From contig NZ_SDIC01000004.1 in assembly GCF_004116405.1 (NCBI RefSeq), positions 1-64,000 on the forward strand: a stretch of DNA of 64,000 nucleotides, in the 5' to 3' direction. The DNA comes from Halegenticoccus tardaugens (GTDB lineage Archaea > Halobacteriota > Halobacteria > Halobacteriales > Haloferacaceae). How positions within the stretch are numbered: position 1 is the first letter of the stretch; every line of letters starts with the position of its first letter. The translations under genes and the position numbers were made by a program. Of this stretch, positions 17,334 to 26,019 are shown in pieces. The notes beneath the pieces are model-generated. The model ran no database searches, was not told the DNA's origin, and worked only from the letters and a program-made list of their open reading frames with translations.

Positions 17334-18113
17334 TCAGACGTACCGCTCGGGATCGCCGCGGCCGTCCGTCGCCAGCCGGCGGGCGCGCTCCGTTAGCCCG
17401 GCGGCGGATGACTCGCCGACGAGCCGCTGCGTCCCGACTTCCGCCTCGATGGCGTCCGTGAGGCGGGGGTGGTCGCCGAGCGGTTCGGCGTAGGCGACGC
17501 CGCCGCGGTCGAGTTCGAGTTTTTCGGGGATCTCCCGGTCCGTCGCGGCGCTGCGGGCGAGAAAGAGCGGCACCGCGACCGCGCTCTCGGCGGCGTAGCC
17601 GTAGCGCGCGCACTCGACGGCCGGGTTTTCGAGGAGGTAGCTCGCGACGACCTCGTCGTAGTCGGTCTCCTCGCGGAGGCGGGCCGCGTGGTACTCGGCC
17701 GCCCGTCGCTGGTGATCCTCGGCCCCGTTCCCGAAGGCGACGAGCACGAGCGCGCGCTCGCCGGTTCTCGCCTCCTCGGCCCGATCAGCGATGACGGCCG
17801 TCGAAGCCGGGCTCCGACCGATCGGCTCGCAGTAGCGGACGTCGCCGGAGAGCGTCGACAGCGCCGCAGGGACGCCTTCGGTCGTCTCTCGGGTGTGCGC
17901 GAACGCCATCGGAACCGCGTACACGACCCCGGCGTTCACCCCGGCGAGGTGGGCCGGCAGTTCGCGCCCCGGCTCCCGTTCGTACAGCGCGACGTGCACC
18001 GCGTCCACGATCCCGCGGCGTTCGAGCCGTCGGGCGTGCGTCTCCAGCACCTCGCGCGCGTGTGGCGTCTCCCGGCCGATGAGTACGAGTGCGTCCTCCG
18101 TCATGGTCTCCAT
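17334..18113 (-). CDS. CbiX-like protein lacking the canonical first metal-binding His
   Basis: The 259-residue protein has the two-lobe architecture of CbiX (second lobe from ~residue 120, LVLVAFGNGAEDHQ, then VAVPLFLARS and AEPLGDHPRLTDAI). However, the VGHGSR motif of active chelatases reads LIGRETPH here, so the metal-binding His is replaced by Arg14. It is probably not a plain sirohydrochlorin chelatase; it may be a cobalt carrier or act on another tetrapyrrole. The start is ambiguous between the ATG at 18113 and one at 18104, since AT-rich TATA-like strings lie 20-30 nt upstream of both. It diverges from cbiA. Confidence 0.75.
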   Translation of the reverse strand: METMTEDALVLIGRETPHAREVLETHARRLERRGIVDAVHVALYEREPGRELPAHLAGVNAGVVYAVPMAFAHTRETTEGVPAALSTLSGDVRYCEPIGRSPASTAVIADRAEEARTGERALVLVAFGNGAEDHQRRAAEYHAARLREETDYDEVVASYLLENPAVECARYGYAAESAVAVPLFLARSAATDREIPEKLELDRGGVAYAEPLGDHPRLTDAIEAEVGTQRLVGESSAAGLTERARRLATDGRGDPERYV

Positions 18114-18293
18114 CGATCAAGTTAACTTTACTTAACCCAAATCGACTTGGTGGTGGCCATGCTGCATGAAGGTTTATAACTTACGGCGGTCGTCGGACGG
18201 GACCGTGGCGTTTACGAGCGACCGCGTCGACGGTCGGCCCGTGACACCGGGGAACGGACGCGAGGGGACGTGGAACGATCGCGAGGAGCGTCG
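18114..18293. promoter_or_regulatory. Divergent cbiX2/cbiA promoter region
   Basis: The gap contains ATCAAGTTAACTTTACTTAA (18117-18136), whose CAAGTTAACTT resembles the cbtB upstream element, and a clear TATA box GGTTTATAAC at 18171-18180 facing cbiA. That box predicts a start site near 18202, giving cbiA a leader of about 90 nt. Confidence 0.5.
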
Positions 18294-19595
18294 ATGAGGG
18301 GGTTCGTGCTCGCCGGAACCGCCTCTGGCGTGGGGAAGACCGTGGCGACGCTGGCGGTCTGTCGCGCCTTCCAGCGCGAGGGGCGCGTCGTCCAACCGGC
18401 GAAGGCCGGCCCGGACTTCATCGACCCGAGCCACCACACCGCGGCGACGTGGCGAGCCTCTCGGACGCTCGATCCGTGGCTACAGGGGGAGGCGGGTCTC
18501 CTCCGGAACTACTACCGCGGCTCCGGCGACGTCTGCGTCGTCGAGGGGATGATGGGCCTGTACGACGGCACGACGAGCACCGCCGCCGTCGCCGAGGCGC
18601 TTTCGCTCCCCGTCGTGCTCGTCGTCGACGCAAAGGCGGGGATGGAGAGCGTCGCCGCGACCGCGCTCGGTTTCCGGGAGTACGCCGCGCGGGCGGACCG
18701 CGACGTCGACGTGGTCGGCGTCGTCGCCCAGCGCGCCCACGGCGGCCGCCACGAGCGGGGGATCCGCGAGGCGCTCCCCGACGGGCTGGACTACTTCGGC
18801 CGGATCCCGCCGCGCGACGACCTCGAGATCCCCGACCGCCACCTCGGCCTCCTGATGGGCGACGAGTCGCCGCTGTCCGCCGATGCGCTCGACGCGGCCG
18901 CGGACTGCCTCGACGCCGCGGCGCTCTTCGACGCCGCGCGCGCGCCGCCGAAACCGGACGACGCGGAGGATCCCGCGGAGTCGACCGGCGCGACCGTCGC
19001 GGTCGCGGACGACGCGGCGTTCCGGTTCGTCTACCCGGGGACGCGCGAGCGCCTCCGAGAGCGGGCCGAGGTGGTCGCGTTCGCCCCGACGCTCGGCGAC
19101 GACCTCCCCGACTGCGACGGCGTCTACCTCCCCGGGGGCTACCCGGAACTGCACGCCGACGCGCTCGCGAAGAGTCCCGCGCTCGACGTGCTCGCGGATC
19201 GCGCCGCCGACGGGCTTCCCGTCCTCGGCGAGTGCGGCGGGCTGATGGCCCTCGCCGAGTCGCTCACGACGGTCGAGGGCGAGACGCACGGCATGGCCGG
19301 CGTCCTCCCCGCCGAGGTGCGGATGCACGAGCGGTATCAGGCGCTCGACCACGTCGAACTCCGCGCGCGGTCGGAGGGGACCCTCACCGCCCGGGCCGGG
19401 GAGGCGATCCGCGGCCACGAGTTCCACTACTCCGGCGCGGACGTCGCCGACGACGCGCGGTTCGCGTTCGACGTAGCGCGCGGCAGCGGTATCGACGGCG
19501 AGCACGACGGACTGACCGAGTATCGAACCCTCGGAACGTACGCGCACGTCCACGCGGAGAGCGGGGCGTTCGACCGGTTCGTCGAATCGCTCTGA
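18294..19595 (+). CDS. cbiA: Cobyrinate a,c-diamide synthase CbiA
   Basis: CbiA amidates the a and c carboxylates of cobyrinic acid using glutamine and ATP. The 433-residue protein begins MRGFVLAGTASGVGKTVATL, a P-loop of the BioD/CbiA type, and has a C-terminal glutamine amidotransferase domain with the GECGGLMALAES nucleophile Cys, HEFHYS and GTYAHVHAE motifs. An acidic linker (PPKPDDAEDPAEST) separates the domains near residue 222. The ATG at 18294 puts the P-loop at the usual distance; an in-frame GTG at 18270 is possible. The adenosyltransferase gene follows after 27 nt. Confidence 0.94.
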   Translation: MRGFVLAGTASGVGKTVATLAVCRAFQREGRVVQPAKAGPDFIDPSHHTAATWRASRTLDPWLQGEAGLLRNYYRGSGDVCVVEGMMGLYDGTTSTAAVAEALSLPVVLVVDAKAGMESVAATALGFREYAARADRDVDVVGVVAQRAHGGRHERGIREALPDGLDYFGRIPPRDDLEIPDRHLGLLMGDESPLSADALDAAADCLDAAALFDAARAPPKPDDAEDPAESTGATVAVADDAAFRFVYPGTRERLRERAEVVAFAPTLGDDLPDCDGVYLPGGYPELHADALAKSPALDVLADRAADGLPVLGECGGLMALAESLTTVEGETHGMAGVLPAEVRMHERYQALDHVELRARSEGTLTARAGEAIRGHEFHYSGADVADDARFAFDVARGSGIDGEHDGLTEYRTLGTYAHVHAESGAFDRFVESL

Positions 19596-19622
19596 ACTCA
19601 CGAAACCACGAATCCGAGACAG

Positions 19623-20321
19623 ATGACCGACGACACGGACGCTCCGAACCGAGACGAACGGCTGACGAACACCCCGGGCAGGGGGGTCACCCCCGAGGCC
19701 CGCCCCATCGAACCGAGCGCGCCCGAGGAGTTCGGCCTCGTGCAGGCGTGGTGGGGCGGCGGCAAGGGCAAGACCACGGCCGCGATGGGCATGGGCTTTC
19801 GCGCGGCGGGCCACGGCTACCGCGTCCACATGCTCCAGTTCATGAAGGGCGGCGCGTCCAGCGTCGAGGCCGTCCGCGGCGAGTACAACGCCGTCGCCGC
19901 GATGCCCGGCTTCTCCTACGAGAACACCGGCCACTACGGCTGGCACGGCTTCCGCGACGGGAGCGACGACGACGACCACGCCGCGAAGGCGAAGGGGGCG
20001 CTCGCCCGGGCGGCGGAACTCCTCGACGCGGCCGCCGATGCGGACCTCGCCGCCCCCCTCGACCTCGCCGGCCCGCCCGAGGAGGGCGTGCACATGCTCG
20101 TCCTCGACGAGGTGCTGTACGCCGCGAACTCGGACTTGATCGCCCCCGACGACGTGCTGGACCTGATCGACGCGAAACCGGAGCGGCTGGAACTGGTGCT
20201 CACGGGCAGTCACGAGGAGCCGGACTACCTGCTCGACCGCGCAGACCTCGTCACCGAGGTTCGAAAGGTGAAACACCCCATCGACGCCGGCCAGCGGGCG
20301 CGGAAGGGGACCGAGTACTGA
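19623..20321 (+). CDS. cobA: Cob(I)yrinic acid a,c-diamide adenosyltransferase, CobA/CobO type
   Basis: The 232-residue protein transfers the 5'-deoxyadenosyl group of ATP to reduced corrinoid. It has the CobA/CobO P-loop GGGKGKTTAAMGMGFRAAGHG near residue 45, the LQFMKGG segment, the TGHYGWHGF region and the conserved VLDEVLYAANSDLI near residue 160. The N-terminal ~35 residues are a charged extension. It follows cbiA and acts on its product or on later corrinoids, so the pair is a logical operon. Confidence 0.93.
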   Translation: MTDDTDAPNRDERLTNTPGRGVTPEARPIEPSAPEEFGLVQAWWGGGKGKTTAAMGMGFRAAGHGYRVHMLQFMKGGASSVEAVRGEYNAVAAMPGFSYENTGHYGWHGFRDGSDDDDHAAKAKGALARAAELLDAAADADLAAPLDLAGPPEEGVHMLVLDEVLYAANSDLIAPDDVLDLIDAKPERLELVLTGSHEEPDYLLDRADLVTEVRKVKHPIDAGQRARKGTEY

Positions 20322-20367
20322 GCCGCGAGAGGGGACCTCGTCGGCGGACGTCGACGAACGCGATCGC

Positions 20368-21543
20368 TCACTCGGCCGCCGCGGGCCCTCGCACGCCCGG
20401 CGACTCGGCCGCGAGGTGGGTGAGGCCGATCACGCCGACGAGCGCGACGGCGAGGATCGCCGGCGTCCACATCGCGACCGCGATGTTTCGCGCCTCGGCG
20501 ACCGCGCCCATCGCCGTCGGGACGACCGCGAGACCGAGGTAGGTCGCGCCGGTGGTCAGCGCGTTCACCGGGCCGCTGTACGCCGGTTCGACGTCGATGC
20601 CGTACGACGAGAGCGTCGGGAAGAGCCCGGAGACGAGGACGCCCGCCGCGATCGTGGCCGCGAGCATCGGGTAGCCGGTCGTCCCGCCGAACGCGACCGC
20701 GAGCGTCGGCACCGAGACGAGCGCGACCGCCCCGGCCAGCGCGAGGTAGGGGACGCGCTCGATGAGCCACGTGCAGAGCAGGCGGCCGGGGACGTACGCG
20801 AGGAGGAAGGCGGAGAGCGCCGCGTTCGCAAGCGTCCGGTCGAAGAACGTCCCCGCGTAGTACGGCAGCCACGTGAAGATCGCCCCCTCGATGCCGCCGG
20901 TGAGCGCCATCGCCGCGACGGCCCCGAGGATCGCCGGCCGGCCGAGCAGTCGCCGGAGATCGGCGGTCGACAGCGCCCGTTCCGCTCCGACGTCGTCCGG
21001 AACCTCCAGCCGCGCGACGAGCGCCGCGACCGGGAGGAACCAGACCGCGAGCAGCAGGTAGGTCGCCCGCCAGTCGGTGACGCGGACCGCGCCGGTCGCG
21101 ACGAGCGGGCCGGCGACGGCGCCGAGCGCCCACGCGACCGAGTAGAGCGCGAACACCCGGCCGCGACGGGTGGGGTAGAGGTGGCTCAGCACCGCGCGGT
21201 CGACCCCGCGGAAGACGCCGCCCGCGGTCCCCTGCCCGAACAGCGCGAAAAGCAGGAGCCAGTAGCCGGGCGCGCCCGCGAGCGCCAGCAGGCAGGCGAC
21301 GGTTCCGGCGATCGCGACCAGCATCGTCCGTCGGGCGTCGAGCCGTCCGGCGAGGAAGCCGACGGCGAGCACGGCGAGGACGAACCCGACCGTCCCGGCG
21401 GGGGCGACGAGGCCGAGCACCCCCTCGGAGACGCCGAACGTCGACTCGAAGCTGGCGAGCAGCGCGCCGCGGCTCTGGAGGGCGATCGCGTCGCCGAAGA
21501 CGAACAGGAAGACCGCGAACAGCCACGGGCGACGGCGGTCCAT
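20368..21543 (-). CDS. Major facilitator superfamily transporter
   Basis: The 391-residue protein has about 12 membrane helices in two six-helix bundles with the linker near residues 185-205 (VPDDVGAERALSTADLRRLLG). Loop 2-3 shows a degenerate MFS motif, GFLAGRLDARRTM. The ATG at 21543 gives a normal MFS N-terminus (RRRPWLFAVFLFVFGDAIAL); the frame stays open far upstream opposite cbiP only because of high GC. The substrate is not evident. It lies between B12 genes on the opposite strand, so corrinoid export or import is conceivable but unsupported. Confidence 0.85.
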   Translation of the reverse strand: MDRRRPWLFAVFLFVFGDAIALQSRGALLASFESTFGVSEGVLGLVAPAGTVGFVLAVLAVGFLAGRLDARRTMLVAIAGTVACLLALAGAPGYWLLLFALFGQGTAGGVFRGVDRAVLSHLYPTRRGRVFALYSVAWALGAVAGPLVATGAVRVTDWRATYLLLAVWFLPVAALVARLEVPDDVGAERALSTADLRRLLGRPAILGAVAAMALTGGIEGAIFTWLPYYAGTFFDRTLANAALSAFLLAYVPGRLLCTWLIERVPYLALAGAVALVSVPTLAVAFGGTTGYPMLAATIAAGVLVSGLFPTLSSYGIDVEPAYSGPVNALTTGATYLGLAVVPTAMGAVAEARNIAVAMWTPAILAVALVGVIGLTHLAAESPGVRGPAAAE

Positions 21544-21708
21544 GGCCGCGGTTCCGGTCGCGGGGACTAAGCCGCTCGCGTCGCGGTGGGTTTCGCCGGG
21601 GGCGACGCGGACGGCGATCCGAGGCGAGCGCCGTCGGCCGAGCCACGCGCCCGACGGTCGCAGGCGAACCACAGATTGATGCGGCGGGCGCGCCGAGTCG
21701 CGGAAGCG

Positions 21709-23265
21709 ATGCCCGACGCCCGAACGATACTCGTCGCCGGAACCGCGAGCCACGTCGGCAAGAGCACGGTCGCCGCGGGGCTGTGTCGCCTCCTCGCGGA
21801 CCGCGGCGTCGCGGTCGCGCCCTTCAAGGCCCAGAACATGAGCAACAACGCCCGCGCCGTCCCCCGCGCGTCGGCCGTCGCGGGGAAACAGTCGGAATCC
21901 GCGGCGGCCGACGACGCGTTCGGCGAGATCGGCGTCTCGCAGTACGCGCAGGCGCGGGCGGCGCGGGTCGGGCCGACGACGGACGCGAACCCCGTCCTGC
22001 TCAAGCCGCGCGGCGACGGCGAGTCCCAGCTCGTGATCGACGGCCGGGCGGTCGGCAACGTCGAGGCCGGGCGCTACTACGACGATCACTGGGCGGACGC
22101 GCGGGGGGCGGCGCTCGCGGCGCACCGCCGCCTCGCGGCCGCGTACGACGTGATCGTCGCCGAGGGTGCGGGGTCGATCGCCGAGATCAACCTCCACCAC
22201 CGCGATCTGGCGAACGTCGAGACGGCGCGCGCCGCCGACGCCGAGATCCTCCTCGTCGCCGACATCGAGCGCGGCGGCGTCTTCGCGAGCCTCGTCGGGA
22301 CGCTCGAACTGCTGCCCGAGGATCTCCGCGCGCGCGTCGTCGGCGCGGCCATCACCAAGTTCCGCGGCGACGTCTCGCTGCTCGACCCCGGACTCGACGC
22401 GTTCGAGGACCGGACGGGCGTCCCGGTCCTCGGCGTCCTGCCCTACGACGACCCCGGACTCCCGGAGGAGGACAGCGTCTCGCTGCCGGTCGAGGGCCGA
22501 CGAACCCTCGTCGGCGACGACGACGTCCCCGGCGACCGATCGGTGACGGTCGCCGTCCCGCGCCTGCCGCGGATCTCGAACTTCACGGACCTCGAACCGC
22601 TCGCGGCCGACCCCGGCGTCAGGATCGCCTACGTCCCCCCCTCGGACGACCTCGTCGACGCCGACGCGGTCGTCCTCCCCGGGACGAAGAACACGGTGGA
22701 CGACCTCTTGGCGCTCCGCGCGGCCGGCTTCGGCCGCGCGCTCGCCGACTTCCGGGGGCCGATCGTCGGGCTCTGCGGCGGCTACCAGCTGCTCGGCGAG
22801 CGGATTACCAACGCCGCCGTCGAGGGGACGGGCGACGCCGACGCCGTCGAGGCGCTCGGCCTCCTCCCCGTCGTGACGCGTTTTTCGCGCGAAAAGCGCG
22901 TCGAAGCGGTGGAATTTGATCTCCGCGACGTCGCTTCCGATCACCCCCTCGCCGGCGCGTCCGGGCGCGTCTCGGGCTACGAGATCCACATGGGCGAGAC
23001 GCGGGCGATCGGCCCCGTCGCGCTGCCGTTCGCGCGCCCGGGTGCCGATCCGACGGCGGCGCTGGGGGCCGCCGAGGGTCGCGCCGTCGGGACGTACCTC
23101 CACGGACTGTTCGAGAACCGAATCGCCCGCGAGGCGTTCGTCGACGCCGTCTTCGCAGCCGCGGGACGCGAGCGTCCGGGCGTCGAACCGGAGCGGGCGT
23201 CGCCGTACGACCGCGCGGCGGCGCTCGTCGAGGACCACCTCGACCTCCGACCGCTGGGGCTGTAG
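21709..23265 (+). CDS. cbiP: Adenosylcobyric acid synthase CbiP
   Basis: The 518-residue protein amidates the b, d, e and g side chains of adenosylcobyrinate diamide. It begins [20 protein letters not shown] (P-loop), followed by the CbiP hallmark [11 protein letters not shown] and [14 protein letters not shown]. The amidotransferase half has [12 protein letters not shown], Cys in [11 protein letters not shown] near residue 352, YEIHMGE and [10 protein letters not shown]. The start at 21709 is chosen because the domain begins at once; earlier in-frame starts at 21586 and 21679 add an Arg-rich stretch. It completes the ring-amidation steps with cbiA. Confidence 0.94.
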   Translation: MPDARTILVAGTASHVGKSTVAAGLCRLLADRGVAVAPFKAQNMSNNARAVPRASAVAGKQSESAAADDAFGEIGVSQYAQARAARVGPTTDANPVLLKPRGDGESQLVIDGRAVGNVEAGRYYDDHWADARGAALAAHRRLAAAYDVIVAEGAGSIAEINLHHRDLANVETARAADAEILLVADIERGGVFASLVGTLELLPEDLRARVVGAAITKFRGDVSLLDPGLDAFEDRTGVPVLGVLPYDDPGLPEEDSVSLPVEGRRTLVGDDDVPGDRSVTVAVPRLPRISNFTDLEPLAADPGVRIAYVPPSDDLVDADAVVLPGTKNTVDDLLALRAAGFGRALADFRGPIVGLCGGYQLLGERITNAAVEGTGDADAVEALGLLPVVTRFSREKRVEAVEFDLRDVASDHPLAGASGRVSGYEIHMGETRAIGPVALPFARPGADPTAALGAAEGRAVGTYLHGLFENRIAREAFVDAVFAAAGRERPGVEPERASPYDRAAALVEDHLDLRPLGL

Positions 23266-23301
23266 CGCGTCGGCTCGCCTTCGGACGGGACCTCGATCCA
23301 A

Positions 23302-23310
23302 AGATATAAC
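23302..23310 (+). promoter_or_regulatory. TATA box of the minD operon
   Basis: AGATATAAC lies about 28 nt before the ATG at 23336, predicting a leaderless transcript and deciding that start. Confidence 0.6.
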
Positions 23311-23335
23311 AGCGAAAAGAGGTCAACCTCCGAAC

Positions 23336-24109
23336 ATGGTGGAGGCGTTCGCGGTCGCGAGCGGCAAGGGGGGGACCGGCAAGACGACGAGCACGCTCGC
23401 GCTCGGCATGGCGCTCTCCGCGTCCCACGACGTGACGGTCGTCGACGCCGACACGGGGATGGCGAACCTCCTCTTTCACGCCGGACTGGACGACGTGGAG
23501 GTGACGCTGCACGATCTGCTCGTCGAGGGGACGGGGACGGACGTCTCCGACGCCGTCTACGAGCGGTTCGGGATGCGCGTGGTGCCCTGCGGAACGAGCC
23601 TCGCGGCGTTCGAGGCGGCCGACCCCGCGAGGCTCCGGGACGTCGTCGCGGAGCTGGCCGCCGACGCGGACGTCATCCTGCTCGACTCGCCGGCCGCCCT
23701 CGGCTCGAAGAGCGCCGTCCTCCCGATCGTGCTCGCCGACCGCGTCGTGATCGTCCTCCAGCCGACGATCCCCTCGCTCAGCGACGGTCTGAAGGTGCAA
23801 GAGTACGCCCGCTCGTACGGCACCGAGACGGCCGGCGTCCTGTTCAACCGGGTGCGCGAGGACGTCGGCATCGACCGGGTGGCGGAGCAGGCGGAGCGCT
23901 ACTTCGGCGGCGAGACGCTGGCGACGGTGCCCGAGAGCGACGCCGCTCGGGCGGCCCGACGGGCGGGGGAGCCGCTCCTCGCGCACGCCCCCGACGCGGC
24001 CGCAGCGGCGGCGTACCGCGAGGCGGCCGCCCGAATCGACGTACGACCCGGCGACGAGGAGGCCGTCGCCGCGCGGTTCAGAAGCGCGGTCGTTCCCGAC
24101 ACGCCATGA
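23336..24109 (+). CDS. minD: MinD/ParA-family ATPase
   Basis: The 257-residue protein starts VEAFAVASGKGGTGKTTSTL with the deviant Walker A lysine typical of MinD/ParA, then VVDADTGMANL (switch I) and VILLDSPAALGSKS (switch II). MinD proteins dimerise on ATP and position other complexes at membrane or pole; haloarchaea carry several paralogs that place chemotaxis arrays, archaella or shape proteins rather than the division ring. No amphipathic C-terminal targeting helix is obvious. It overlaps the next gene as ATGA, which suggests that gene encodes a dedicated partner. Confidence 0.85.
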   Translation: MVEAFAVASGKGGTGKTTSTLALGMALSASHDVTVVDADTGMANLLFHAGLDDVEVTLHDLLVEGTGTDVSDAVYERFGMRVVPCGTSLAAFEAADPARLRDVVAELAADADVILLDSPAALGSKSAVLPIVLADRVVIVLQPTIPSLSDGLKVQEYARSYGTETAGVLFNRVREDVGIDRVAEQAERYFGGETLATVPESDAARAARRAGEPLLAHAPDAAAAAAYREAAARIDVRPGDEEAVAARFRSAVVPDTP

Positions 24110-24687
24110 ACCTCCCTCGCGGCGACCTCGTCCGGTCGCGCGTCGTCGCCGACCCCGCCGACGCGCTCGAACTCGCCCTCGATCGGACGCTCTCCGGCTA
24201 CGTCGTGTTCGAACCCCAGGGGACGCTGCTGCTCGACGGGGAGACGCGGGGAGTGATCACGTTCGACGCCGGGGTCCCGGTGCTGGCGTACAACACGACG
24301 ACCGACCGCGGCGGCCCGGACGCGCTCGCGGATCTCGCCGTTCCCGGCCCCTACCGCGCCGACCTGTACGAACTTCCGGAGCGCGCGCTCGCCGAGGCGC
24401 ACGACACGCCGGAGCTTCGGGTGCCGCCCGGCATGCCCGCCGAGGAGCTCGCGGACGCGGCCGACCTCGCGGCGCGGACGCGCGCGGTCGCCCCGGACGA
24501 TCGCGCCGACGACGAGGACGGCCACGCGAGCGCCGTCGAGGCGTTCCTCGCGGACGAGGCGAAGATCGACGCCATCCGCGAACGGGCGCGGGAGGAGGCG
24601 CAAACGCGGGCCGAGGAGTGGGGATTCGCCGACGAACTCCGCGAGCCGTCCCGCGGTCGCGGGGAGGGAGACGGCGCGGCGTGGTAG
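24106..24687 (+). CDS. Unknown protein coupled to the MinD ATPase
   Basis: The 193-residue acidic protein has a folded N-terminal half (residues 1-85, alternating strands such as SGYVVFEPQGTLLLDGETRG and VITFDAGVPVLAYN) and a C-terminal helical region rich in Glu/Arg/Ala (AFLADEAKIDAIRERAREEA) that could form a coiled coil. There is no signal or membrane segment. Its start lies inside the minD stop codon, so the two proteins are made together. From memory, a similar MinD plus small-partner pair exists in Haloferax; I have not verified homology. It could be an activator or cargo adaptor of the ATPase. Confidence 0.75.
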   Translation: MNLPRGDLVRSRVVADPADALELALDRTLSGYVVFEPQGTLLLDGETRGVITFDAGVPVLAYNTTTDRGGPDALADLAVPGPYRADLYELPERALAEAHDTPELRVPPGMPAEELADAADLAARTRAVAPDDRADDEDGHASAVEAFLADEAKIDAIRERAREEAQTRAEEWGFADELREPSRGRGEGDGAAW

Positions 24688-24730
24688 CTCGGCGACAGCA
24701 TACAAAACCCACCCCCGCGTTGGGTTCGTC

Positions 24731-25981
24731 ATGGTCTCGCGCCTTCCGTTCGACGTCGATCGCTCGCGACTCGGCTGGTGGCTCGTGGCGGTCGCGCTGG
24801 GCGCGGCGTTCGCGTTCGTGCTGTACTCGTTCGTCGGGACGTTCGTGCTGGCGCTTTTCATCTACTACGGGGCGCGGCCGATGCACCGGCGGCTCCAGCG
24901 CCGGATCGACTCGCCCGGGGCGACGGCGACGCTCACGCTGCTTCTCATCGTGTTGCCGACGCTCGCGCTCCTCGGCTACGCGGTCGGCGTCGCGTTCCAG
25001 GAGTTTACCGCCACCGTCGGCCCCGACCTGACGGGCACCGTCGTCGACCGCCTGCCGTTCGATCCCGAGTCCGTGACGGCGCTGACGAGCGAGCCGCGCC
25101 GGGCGCTCGCCGAGGCGGACACTCTCCGGGAGTTGCAGGGCGAGATCACGGCCGGGTTGCAGACCCTCGGCGCGGTGACGAACGGGCTGTTCCACCTGAC
25201 GGTCGCGCTCGGCCTCGCCTTCTTCCTGTTCCGCGACGGCGACCGGCTCGCGGCGTGGTTCCGGGCGGACGTGAGCGACCGCGACGGCGTCGCCTACGCG
25301 TACCTGAGCGCCGTCGACGCCGACCTCGAAGCCGTCTACTTCGGCAACGTGCTGACGGTGCTCCTCGTCACGGTGCTGTCGCTCGTCGTCTACAACGCCT
25401 TCGCGTTCGTCTCTCCCCCCGGCGTGGGCATCCCGGCCCCGACGCTGCTCGCCGTGCTCACGGGCGTCGCCACGTTCATCCCGCTCGTCGTCGGGAAGGT
25501 CGTGTACGTCCCCGTGGCGCTGTTTCTCGCGTGGCGCGCCGTCTCGACCGCGCCGAACCGCCTCTGGTTCCCCGTCGTCTTCCTCGCCGTCGCGTTCCTG
25601 CTGCTCGACATCCTCCCGCAAACCTTCCTCCGCCCCTACATCGCGGGTCGAACGCTCCACACGGGGCTGGTGCTTTTCGCGTACATCCTCGGGGCCGCGC
25701 TCTTCGGGTGGTACGGGCTGTTCCTCGGCCCGCTGCTGCTCGTCCTGCTCGTGCAGTTCGTCAACCTCGTGTTCCCCGAACTCCTCCACGGCCTCCCGAT
25801 CACGCCGCGGCCGTCGAGGGCGACCTCGCTCGGGTCCGATCCGAAGGTCGATCTTCCGGCCGCCGAGGGAGGGTCGGACGGCTCCCGGGGAGGGGCGGAC
25901 GTCTCCGACGGCGATCGGACCGAGACGGCCGGCGGGTCGGAGCGTCAGCCCGATTCCGCGGACGACGCCTCGGACGGGTGA
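24731..25981 (+). CDS. PerM/AI-2E family membrane transporter
   Basis: The 416-residue protein shows the family pattern: two hydrophobic helices near residues 15-45 with a short YYGARPMHRRL loop, one near 58-80, an amphipathic soluble stretch near residues 85-140, then four to five C-terminal helices including the GALFGWYGLFLGPLLLVLLVQ segment near residue 320. The family includes AI-2 exporter-like and Na+/H+ antiporter-like proteins, so the substrate is open. The last ~60 residues are an acidic cytoplasmic tail. It sits 43 nt after the minD partner gene; a short ACCCA/TGGGT inverted repeat lies in that gap. Confidence 0.85.
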   Translation: MVSRLPFDVDRSRLGWWLVAVALGAAFAFVLYSFVGTFVLALFIYYGARPMHRRLQRRIDSPGATATLTLLLIVLPTLALLGYAVGVAFQEFTATVGPDLTGTVVDRLPFDPESVTALTSEPRRALAEADTLRELQGEITAGLQTLGAVTNGLFHLTVALGLAFFLFRDGDRLAAWFRADVSDRDGVAYAYLSAVDADLEAVYFGNVLTVLLVTVLSLVVYNAFAFVSPPGVGIPAPTLLAVLTGVATFIPLVVGKVVYVPVALFLAWRAVSTAPNRLWFPVVFLAVAFLLLDILPQTFLRPYIAGRTLHTGLVLFAYILGAALFGWYGLFLGPLLLVLLVQFVNLVFPELLHGLPITPRPSRATSLGSDPKVDLPAAEGGSDGSRGGADVSDGDRTETAGGSERQPDSADDASDG

Positions 25982-26019
25982 GCGTCGGAACGGCGGGTCG
26001 GCGCGTCGGCGCTCCGCAA

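Noticed and set aside
20368-23301. 977-codon open frame on the - strand that would fuse the MFS transporter to a long N-terminal part
   Set aside because: The part beyond 21543 lies opposite cbiP, is Arg/Asp-rich and has no domain. The transporter has a natural ATG and first helix at 21543.
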